Shown piece after piece: positions 57,498-64,000 of a stretch of DNA of 64,000 nucleotides. A program made the position numbers and the translations under genes. How positions within the stretch are numbered: the first letter of the stretch is position 1; each line of letters opens with the position of its first letter. The stretch is taken from contig NC_067208.1 of NCBI RefSeq assembly GCF_026262505.1, positions 11,169,962 through 11,233,961 on the forward strand. Direction: 5' to 3'. This stretch comes from Trichomonas vaginalis G3 (Eukaryota > Parabasalia > Trichomonadida > Trichomonadidae). The notes below the pieces were generated by a model that searched no databases, was not told the DNA's origin, and worked only from the letters and a program-made list of their open reading frames with translations.

Positions 57498-58853
57498 ATG
57501 ATTTCCCAGCGTGAAATTGACCGAGACTCTTCAAATGATATGAGAGTGACAGCGAGAGATGTGGAGCAAACCACGATTGGACCAGAAATTTCTAAAGAAG
57601 AATTCATGTCAGCCTTAGAAAATTGCAATATTCCAGAAAATTTTGAAAAAGTCGAACATTATTTGAATTACAAGAAATTCATAAGTGAATATGACGTGTT
57701 TCTTCCTAACCTCATTGCATTACTTGATCCACAACAAAATCCTGATCCTGATTTTCGTTTAAGAGTTTTCAACTTATTCCATCAGATCATTAATGACTTT
57801 GGACTTTACTATGATCTCATTTATAAATACAATTTTCATGAATTTTTATATCAACTTTTCCCAGAAGAAGGATCATTAGTATTACTTGAAGATTTACTTT
57901 ATTATGATTCAACAAAGTACAACCATGACACTGAATTTCGAAGAGTCTTTTTATTCTTAATGGATAACAATTTTTGTCAGAGAATCATTGAATTATTAAG
58001 CAATTATACCAATGAGAACATCCAACTACTCATACATTTGATCAGAGTACTTACATTATACAATGCAAATGATGAAGTAGAAAAATATTTAAATATTGCT
58101 GACAAACTTGTCGAATTATTAGGATCATGCACAGAAGAAGGCATCCTTGGAAAGTTTATAATAAATATCGGCAAGATTCAGATCGCTGCTCAGTATCTTA
58201 CACAAAAATATATTGAAAATGATGATCTTTTCAATTTTTTGCTGTCATTCCCTCCAGATTCAGATCTAAACTCTGCATCATTAATCTATTTCCATAATTA
58301 TCTCTTGAAAATGCAGACTTTTCGTTATGATGATTCAAAATTTGAAAGATTAATGAATTATTGCTTCCAATTCATCACAGATGACAGCAAATTCCTAGGA
58401 GATGCATGCTATTTCTTTGCAACTGCAATTCAATATGCAAAAACAGATGATGAAAAATATACTAAGATTTTCTTTGAATCTGGGTGGTTTGATAAAATAT
58501 TTGAAATGGCCAAAGGAAGTTACTCATACAAGATCAAAGAAGACCTTACAAATTGCGTTCTTTCTTTTATTGACTCAACAAGAAATTTGGAATTGATGAT
58601 GTACATGATTGATAACGGAGTTATTGACTTTATAGAGCTTTGTATTGATTCAATGCCAAGACAAATCACTTACTTTATCGATGCAATTTATAGAATTTTA
58701 GAAGTTGCAAGCGCAAATCAAATGGATGACTGGAAGTGCGCTATATTTAATAGTGAAACAATATCTGAAGCAATTTATTCATTTAATCCAAGAGATCAAG
58801 TGTATCAAGAAATTATTGAATTGATCCGAAAAATGGATCAAGAAGATGAGTGA
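57498..58853 (+). CDS. Armadillo/HEAT-like repeat protein, 451 aa
   Basis: The N-terminus (MISQREIDRDSSNDMRVTAR) is polar and is followed by an all-helical repeat protein (VFLPNLIALLDPQQNPDPD, FRLRVFNLFHQIINDFGLY, ENIQLLIHLIRVLTLYN and similar). It resembles the gene at 50054 in length and architecture, so both likely belong to one trichomonad solenoid family. No membrane segment is present. It is transcribed divergently from the zinc-finger gene. Confidence 0.65.
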   Translation: MISQREIDRDSSNDMRVTARDVEQTTIGPEISKEEFMSALENCNIPENFEKVEHYLNYKKFISEYDVFLPNLIALLDPQQNPDPDFRLRVFNLFHQIINDFGLYYDLIYKYNFHEFLYQLFPEEGSLVLLEDLLYYDSTKYNHDTEFRRVFLFLMDNNFCQRIIELLSNYTNENIQLLIHLIRVLTLYNANDEVEKYLNIADKLVELLGSCTEEGILGKFIINIGKIQIAAQYLTQKYIENDDLFNFLLSFPPDSDLNSASLIYFHNYLLKMQTFRYDDSKFERLMNYCFQFITDDSKFLGDACYFFATAIQYAKTDDEKYTKIFFESGWFDKIFEMAKGSYSYKIKEDLTNCVLSFIDSTRNLELMMYMIDNGVIDFIELCIDSMPRQITYFIDAIYRILEVASANQMDDWKCAIFNSETISEAIYSFNPRDQVYQEIIELIRKMDQEDE

Positions 58854-59044
58854 CACTCATCATTTTGAATAAACATATATATTTTGTTTGTTATAACAAA
58901 TGAACTATTAATTTTTTAATATTTTCTTTTAAATAAAACGAATTAACTGTCAAAAACACAAATATCTATATAATGATGTTAAGAAGATTATGCAGAGAAT
59001 ATCATTAGCAAAAAAATATGTTTGAATAAAAATTTAAAAATGAT
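58854..59044. other. Intergenic, A+T-rich
   Basis: No gene is seen. A T-run on the minus strand next to 59044 could serve as a Pol III terminator for the tRNA-like sequence. Confidence 0.4.
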
Positions 59045-59102
59045 TGCACCGCCCGGACCCCCACCTTGGCAAGGTGAAATTCTACCATTAGACCAGCGGT
59101 GC
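59045..59102 (-). pseudogene. tRNA-Gly(GCC)-like gene lacking the T arm
   Basis: On the minus strand the acceptor halves GCACCGC and GCGGTGC pair exactly, followed by discriminator A. The D arm (TGGTCTAATGGTAGAA) and the anticodon arm (CACCT TGCCAAG G(T)GG, anticodon GCC) are standard tRNA-Gly. The T arm is missing: GTCCGGGCGGTGC stands where GTCCGGGTTCGAATCCCGGG would normally precede CGGTGC. A deletion between two CCGGG repeats explains this exactly. Without the B box it should not be transcribed as a normal tRNA. Confidence 0.75.
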
Positions 59103-59742
59103 TTTACAAATATTCTCTTTTTGATTAGTATAAGATATATAATGATACTGATGAAAGACTTATCATTATTATTCCAGTGGAAATCTCCATTTTCATTAAC
59201 GTCTGTATGGAATATTGCTGGCAAAAATCTACTATCTAGGACTTCAAGTCGATATTTGTCTAATAAAACTATATGAAGTTTCAACCAAAATTGTCAAAAA
59301 TCCGATCAAAATTTACATTCTACTTTTTGTTTTTCAGCAATCTTAGCTATTATTTATTCAAAGCTATTCCATATAATGATTTTCTCAAAGAATGCACGTG
59401 TAGATATCAAAACTATATTCAAAAATGAATTAACCTGTTTACATCTTGGCTTTTCTATGATGTTTGAATCTATTCAAATTCACTTTGACCATTTATGAAT
59501 TACACTATACACTCAAAGATTCCAAAATCATTATTCACATAAAAAATTGAGTTCTAATTTAAACATTCAAAAATTAAGAGCGAAATAAATCAATTGAAAT
59601 TTTGAATAAACGTCAAAATGGTTTTGATCGAACTCAAGAAATAGTGTACTGCTCGGTTAAAGTGTATAACCTTATCTAAGTATATCAAAACTATATTTTC
59701 AAAACGAAGTCTTCATTTTATTCACTTTCTAAATAGAAAGCA
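59103..59742. other. Intergenic, no gene seen
   Basis: A+T-rich DNA with short frames only. Confidence 0.55.
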
Positions 59743-60024
59743 ATTCGTTAGTTTATTTTCTCGATGAATATGCAATAAAATTTGATTTTTACCTTATCAA
59801 TATACTTCATATAATATACACATGTTCATGTAAAAACTTTTTTCCAAAATCCTCAGGAATTAAGGGATTTTTGAATTTTAAGAATTTTTTTCGAATTTTT
59901 TCGAAAAAAAATATTTTCAGAACAGCCTTAACGGCTAAGATTTAGGAACAATGTTAAGTATCAAAAAGAAAGGAGGTCTGATATAGACAACATATATCGT
60001 TGAAGGTTGAAAAAATCTCTAATA
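59743..60024. repeat. 282-base fragment of the TTAA element (copy 3)
   Basis: This stretch matches 55694-55975 with a single visible difference in 282 bases, 4049 bases away in direct orientation. It lacks both ends of the element. Its right edge coincides with the point where the second Polinton-type element seems to begin. Confidence 0.85.
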
Positions 60025-60577
60025 GGGTTGTTAAAAATATCAAAAATTAGCGTTTTGAAGACACCATGGTGTCTTATAATTTTCCCTTCCTTATTGGCGT
60101 GTAGAAATAAATGCGCCAATAGATTGAAGAAGAAGAATTGTTTTTCTCTTAATGAACTTTAATCCTTTTGATATAAGAATATTAAAAACATTAATATAAT
60201 TTCGATTTCGGAAATTAAATTTCCAAATTTTTTGTCGATTTCGGAAATAACAGGATCCCGCATCCAACACGCAACAACAAAACACAAAACACACTTTTTG
60301 GTTCTTTCATCGTTTTAATCGTAATTTATGTAATACATGATTTGGATAAATTTTACAAAAATAGAACCTATATTATATTCTTTTCAAAGATTCTTGCAAA
60401 TCATCAAAAATAATTGTATTTTAAAAAACGATCAAATTATAGTAGTATATGATGCGGGTTGTGTGACTTTTTTTGTAATCGTAAGAATTCTCACATAATT
60501 GAATGATTTTTGAACATACTTCCGAATAGCAGATTTTAAAAATTTTTGAATAATTTATTTTTTTAATTCGTAAGAAA

Positions 60578-61057
60578 ATGAGTGGATCAAGATTCGTAAC
60601 CGTCAATCAATTAATGGATGCTCTTTCACCAATTCTTGAAAATGTTAAACAAGTAGATGTTTATTTCGATGATTATGTAGAAAGTTTATATTATAAAGGT
60701 AAACATAATATTAAACCCACTGCTTTTGCATTTGATAATAAATTAATTGAAAATGCAAAAATTTGGAAATTAATTCCAGATATTGAATATATAACGAATA
60801 TAACTAATAAATGGTTCAAACGAATTCCAACCACAAAAGTTCTTTGTAAATTAATGATCAAAACCGAGGCCAAAGAATTTCATGAATTTACATATCATCC
60901 AAATAAAGTTTCAGAACTAGAAAATGAAAAACTTCAGAAAAAATTAAACGATAGACTTTCAAATGATCGTATTGAAAAAATAAATAAACTAGCAGAAGTT
61001 GCATTTAATAATGAAATATTTGATGAATATAACCTTGAACTCAGTGATGGGCTTTAA
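60578..61057 (+). CDS. Polinton-type element hypothetical protein, 159 aa
   Basis: The frame begins MSGSRFVTVNQLMDALSPI after ATTTTTTTAATTCG. It is a mixed alpha/beta protein, lysine- and asparagine-rich, with a coiled helix near the C-terminus (ENEKLQKKLNDRLSNDRIEK). There is no signal peptide or membrane segment, and no family is recognised. It is the first gene of the element and faces the convergent gene at 61120. Confidence 0.55.
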   Translation: MSGSRFVTVNQLMDALSPILENVKQVDVYFDDYVESLYYKGKHNIKPTAFAFDNKLIENAKIWKLIPDIEYITNITNKWFKRIPTTKVLCKLMIKTEAKEFHEFTYHPNKVSELENEKLQKKLNDRLSNDRIEKINKLAEVAFNNEIFDEYNLELSDGL

Positions 61058-61119
61058 GGACCCGGGCTCAACGAGTCATGATTTATGAAATCAATTATTT
61101 GATTCATTCTTTCTTCAAT

Positions 61120-61434
61120 CTATTCTATTCTTTTTGTTAAATCATCTATTTTCATTAATGAGGTGATTCTTGATTGAGGAATAGATTTCAAACTAACCAC
61201 TCCTTTTATTTTTGAAATTTTGAATCCATCAACTTTAAACATTTTATTCAATTTACACGTTGTCAATTCTTCAAATAATTTTTTATTATTAGCATAATAG
61301 TCATTAAATTCTTCAACAGATGAAAAAATTTTTATTTCAGTAATTGGTTTAACAACGTTTATTTTTTGTTGAACATTTTCACTTTCATTTATTTCTTCCT
61401 CCTCTGTTTCATTTATTTTTAAAATTGGTTTCAT
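61120..61434 (-). CDS. Polinton-type element hypothetical protein, 104 aa
   Basis: The frame starts MKPILKINETEEEEINESEN after AATTTTTATTTAATGATAA. An acidic N-terminus precedes a small alpha/beta region (VVKPITEIKIFSSVEEFNDY). Function unknown. It is convergent with the gene at 60578 and divergent from the gene at 61501, with 66 bases between starts. Confidence 0.5.
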   Translation of the reverse strand: MKPILKINETEEEEINESENVQQKINVVKPITEIKIFSSVEEFNDYYANNKKLFEELTTCKLNKMFKVDGFKISKIKGVVSLKSIPQSRITSLMKIDDLTKRIE

Positions 61435-61500
61435 TTATCATTAAATAAAAATTAGAATATAAGTGATGAAATATATTTTTTAATTAATATTAAATCAGAA

Positions 61501-61737
61501 ATGGCTGCAGGATTCTTTAAAAAATTATGGGAAGGAATTAAGAAAGCTGCGGGTTGGGTTCATAAAAAGATTATTAAACCCGTTGCAAACTTTTTGGCAC
61601 CAGTAGCGAAAACGGCAGGAACTATCATAGGTGGAGTATTAGGTACTAAAGCAGGTAATCCGGCGATGGGAGCACAAGCAGGTAACGCAATTGGTGGAAT
61701 AGCTGAAGGAATACTTAATAAAATAGGAGGTAGATAG
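61501..61737 (+). CDS. Small amphipathic glycine-rich virion-type protein, 78 aa
   Basis: MAAGFFKKLWEGIKKAAGWV opens a basic amphipathic helix, followed by a glycine/alanine-rich hydrophobic half (TAGTIIGGVLGTKAGNPAM). This matches membrane-active minor capsid or lytic-type proteins. The N-terminal 15 residues are closely related to the convergent neighbour at 61762 (MAAGIFKKLWDRVKRGASKV), so the two are paralogues. The leader is ATTTTTTAATTAATATTAAA. Confidence 0.55.
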   Translation: MAAGFFKKLWEGIKKAAGWVHKKIIKPVANFLAPVAKTAGTIIGGVLGTKAGNPAMGAQAGNAIGGIAEGILNKIGGR

Positions 61738-61761
61738 TGGAAAAATAAATAAATATTATTT

Positions 61762-61977
61762 TTATCTTAGTATTGGTTGTAGTCTTTGATAAACTTTTTC
61801 TCCTTTATTTAAAACTTCTCTTATTGGGGCGGCTTTTGGCGTTATTGATTCAGCAACGTCACTAATTGCTTCTTTATTCTTAAATATCCAATTTGCTCCC
61901 TTCTTCAATGTTTCCCAAACTTTACTCGCCCCTCTTTTTACTCTATCCCACAGTTTCTTAAATATACCTGCAGCCAT
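61762..61977 (-). CDS. Small amphipathic basic virion-type protein, 71 aa
   Basis: MAAGIFKKLWDRVKRGASKV starts as its neighbour at 61501 does, and continues as basic helices (WETLKKGANWIFKNKEA) with the tail EKVYQRLQPILR. The leader is AATTTTTAATTTTAATGAAA. It is tail-to-tail with 61501-61737 (24-base gap) and head-to-head with the capsid gene at 62045. A virion role is inferred from size, charge and context. Confidence 0.55.
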   Translation of the reverse strand: MAAGIFKKLWDRVKRGASKVWETLKKGANWIFKNKEAISDVAESITPKAAPIREVLNKGEKVYQRLQPILR

Positions 61978-62044
61978 AGTTGATTATTTCATTAAAATTA
62001 AAAATTCATTTTCATCTTTTAATTTTGATTTTTTTATTATTAAT

Positions 62045-63685
62045 ATGACGACTAACTATTTAGTGCCAAACACTAAACCAATTAATGGAAATGTGTTTCA
62101 TTCATTCAAAAAGATAAATGAAATATTCGCAAAGAATGACGGTAGAAGATATTATAGAGAACTTGAAAGTTCATGCAATGACTCTGATGCTCCATATTTT
62201 GATGATAAACAAACTCATTTAAGAATTACAAATCCGGCTCATGATGTGAACCAATTAGGTGACACATATATTAAACGCAAAGTTAAAGCAACTCTAGTTT
62301 CAAATAAAGCTTTCACATGTGATGCCGCTTTTAAATGCATGCGTTTATTCGTTGGTTACAAATCATCAAATCAAAGCTTTAAACAATTAGAAGTAGAAAC
62401 TGAAAGAGGTGATGCCGGTTATCTTCAGATGGATTGCGCCCGTGAATCTTTTGCATTTGCAACATATAAACCAAAATCAGAAAGGAAAGTTAAAAAGTTT
62501 GTTCATTCGTTATATAATAATGTTCAAAAATATGATAACTCAGTATGTGGTAAATATATTGACCCTTCAGAAGTTTTCAAGAAAGCAAATGAAGAAGTTG
62601 ATGTCACTTTTGATATGATTATTCCGGTAAATGATTTGTTAGCATTTCAGGCGTTCGATGATTATCCTAAATCATTTGGTGAAATCATTCTTAAATATTA
62701 TGTTTTCAGGGATACTTTAGTATTTTGTCAGGTTGACCCGTTAAGAGTTGCTGATTTACAAAATTATGTTTATGAAAAGATAACTGATGAAAATTATGAA
62801 AAGATTATGAATCATGTTTATAAATATGATCGCAAATTCCAACAAATCGGACTTCCTGCCAAATTAATTACAAGCTTAGCCGCTACATCTGCTGACGCAA
62901 CAGTTGATAGCGTTATTATTTCATGCACAAAGATGGAAGTTTTAGAGGATAAATGCATTACACCAGGATACGGTTTAATTGAAGAATCAGTTAAAGCAAT
63001 ACCACGTTTATTCAGTAAGGAAGATCCATTCATGATTCCAGCTCAACATATTGACGTTCGTTCACTAAATGGAGGTTGCATCTCTCCTGAAGGTATTAGC
63101 TCAGATTTCTCATACGCTCTTCATAATGTTACAGATGTTGTGTTAACATTTCCGAAGAATGCAATGCAAAGAACAGTTTTAGAAAATCCAATGCTTCGAG
63201 GTCTTCAGGTCACTATAGATTCCAGAAACTTCCCCGATCAAGCGATGACCACAGTGGGTGACATATTCTTTACACGTATGCTTCAAGCTTCTGATTTAGA
63301 TGGAGTGAATGAATGCACGGAAGAATACGAGGACTCATTAACTAGACCACTGAATGCAGATGATGGCACACCATTAGCTAGAACATGGAAAGACCAAACT
63401 TCATTCTTATGCACTATTCCAGTTCAACGTGATGGGGCGGGTATATTCTTTGATGGATTAGAAACTTTCAACTCACAAGTTACAGTACAAGTGAAAGCTT
63501 ATCCAATCATTCAGGGTGAAAATGACACTTACTGTTCAAAGGTGACAAATCCTCCTCAGGTTTGGTTTACTAGGACTACGTATTGGACATGGACACCGGA
63601 CGAAGGTTTGAAATATCATCCAACAGGTACACCACCACAGTATAGAAGTTCATATGATGAAATATTGATGAATAGAAATGTTTAA
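62045..63685 (+). CDS. Candidate major capsid protein (double jelly-roll type), 546 aa
   Basis: The frame begins MTTNYLVPNTKPINGNVFHS after ATTTTTTTATTATTAAT. It is beta-rich throughout, about the length of Polinton major capsid proteins, with strand-like blocks (RKVKATLVSNKAFTCDAAF, EVDVTFDMIIPVNDLLAF, NVTDVVLTFPKNAMQRTVL, SQVTVQVKAYPIIQGEND) and a C-terminal YWTWTPDEGLKYHPTG. The gene next to it is a packaging-type ATPase, the usual neighbour. The double jelly-roll call is by length, composition and context; no signature motif is decisive. Confidence 0.6.
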   Translation: MTTNYLVPNTKPINGNVFHSFKKINEIFAKNDGRRYYRELESSCNDSDAPYFDDKQTHLRITNPAHDVNQLGDTYIKRKVKATLVSNKAFTCDAAFKCMRLFVGYKSSNQSFKQLEVETERGDAGYLQMDCARESFAFATYKPKSERKVKKFVHSLYNNVQKYDNSVCGKYIDPSEVFKKANEEVDVTFDMIIPVNDLLAFQAFDDYPKSFGEIILKYYVFRDTLVFCQVDPLRVADLQNYVYEKITDENYEKIMNHVYKYDRKFQQIGLPAKLITSLAATSADATVDSVIISCTKMEVLEDKCITPGYGLIEESVKAIPRLFSKEDPFMIPAQHIDVRSLNGGCISPEGISSDFSYALHNVTDVVLTFPKNAMQRTVLENPMLRGLQVTIDSRNFPDQAMTTVGDIFFTRMLQASDLDGVNECTEEYEDSLTRPLNADDGTPLARTWKDQTSFLCTIPVQRDGAGIFFDGLETFNSQVTVQVKAYPIIQGENDTYCSKVTNPPQVWFTRTTYWTWTPDEGLKYHPTGTPPQYRSSYDEILMNRNV

Positions 63686-63709
63686 AATTATAAATTTATT
63701 TTTGATTAA

Positions 63710-64000
63710 ATGGATTTAAATTCATCCACTCCTTATGAAGAATTAACAGATGTATATAATACCTACATAGATGATATGATTAATGAAGCATTGAGTGATA
63801 ATAGAAATGCTCTATCTAAGGAAAAATTAATGAAAATTCCATATTCTGAATGTTATTTAAATTCAATCACTGCAGCAATTGGTAAACAGAATAAAGGTAA
63901 AACATTAACGATATTAAAACAAATTATCATTATTGCTAACACTTCCCCCCATTCACACGTGTTAATTTATATCAACCGTTCAGGTTCACCTTCAGATGAT
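63710..64000 (+). CDS. Packaging ATPase (A32-like), N-terminal part
   Basis: The frame opens MDLNSSTPYEELTDVYNTYI and runs off the right edge after 97 codons. Residues about 56-65 form a Walker A motif (IGKQNKGKTL), followed by a helix and a strand (ILKQIIIIANTSPHSHVLI), the order of FtsK/HerA A32-like packaging ATPases of Polintons and related viruses. These pump DNA into capsids. It lies 24 bases after the candidate capsid gene on the same strand with the leader TTATTTTTGATTAA. Confidence 0.72.
   Translation, partial: MDLNSSTPYEELTDVYNTYIDDMINEALSDNRNALSKEKLMKIPYSECYLNSITAAIGKQNKGKTLTILKQIIIIANTSPHSHVLIYINRSGSPSDD

Larger units (their letters stand above)
60025..64000. mobile_element. Second Polinton-type element, left part (runs off right edge)
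   Basis: The left limit is set where homology to the TTAA element stops (60024). It carries several small genes, two short amphipathic virion-type proteins, a 546-residue candidate major capsid gene and the start of a packaging-type ATPase. Its protein sequences are clearly different from those of the element at 1-11215, so it belongs to another lineage. All frames seen are open, so this part looks whole and recent. The stretch 60025-60577 is non-coding and contains hairpins (GACACCATGGTGTC at 60059 and TTGGCG/CGCCAA at about 60093-60119), probably terminal structures. Polymerase and integrase are not in the window. Confidence 0.75.

Noticed and set aside
59022-59284. Frames on both strands across the tRNA-Gly-like sequence
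   Set aside because: Their G+C-rich part is the tRNA sequence itself (acceptor and anticodon arms), so coding is unlikely.

Overview
The window looks like nuclear DNA of a trichomonad parasite, most likely Tritrichomonas or a close relative. It is strongly A+T rich and the genes are uninterrupted by visible introns. Starts are often preceded within about 10-25 bases by TCA-type initiator sequences (for example TCACTTTTTAATG before 37315 and TCATTTTCGATG before 25605 on the minus strand). The protein families are the typical trichomonad set: BspA-like leucine-rich repeat, BTB-like with C-terminal discoidin-like domain, ankyrin, CK1 kinase, armadillo solenoids and an AAAP permease. The species is inferred from this combination, not from any marker gene.

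Layout. Bases 1 to about 11215 are the right part of a Polinton/Maverick element, running off the left edge: protein-primed PolB, retroviral-type integrase, HNH protein, D12-class adenine methyltransferase, small amphipathic proteins, and a protein with a phage gp10/collar-like tail domain. It is partly decayed. From 11302 to about 59740 lies a host segment: a frameshifted tail-anchored gene, an IS481-like transposase gene (14194-15165), an EGF-type membrane protein, two BTB/discoidin-like paralogues, a long HEAT-like solenoid, a centrin, a RAD23-like protein, an ankyrin protein with one frameshift, a SIN3-like corepressor, a BspA-like protein, two armadillo-like proteins, a CK1 kinase, an amino-acid permease and a KANSL2-type zinc-finger protein. 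From about 60025 to the right edge a second, different Polinton-type element begins, with a candidate major capsid gene, the start of a packaging ATPase, and several small genes; it looks whole as far as it can be seen.

Between the genes are repeats. A TTAA-flanked inverted-repeat element occurs twice complete (17886-20534 and 55634-56672) and once as a 282-base fragment (59743-60024) that is nearly identical to part of the second copy. The first copy carries a 1600-base insertion with a 7-base target duplication. There are small TTAA MITEs, a three-hairpin cluster (13384-13569), a 2.4 kb 19-base satellite (43216-45640), a second satellite block (45925-46510), and a fold-back element with 135-base arms (46814-47135). 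A tRNA-Gly copy lacking its T arm sits at 59045-59102.

The most interesting signals are the phage-like tail domain in a eukaryotic Polinton, an ATTTTTA-type motif upstream of most structural genes in both Polinton-type elements, and an AAAAGTGAC motif that is clustered at the Polinton end, lies near several host gene starts, and also occurs in the small repeats. No computation was run; all family calls are from motif recognition by eye.
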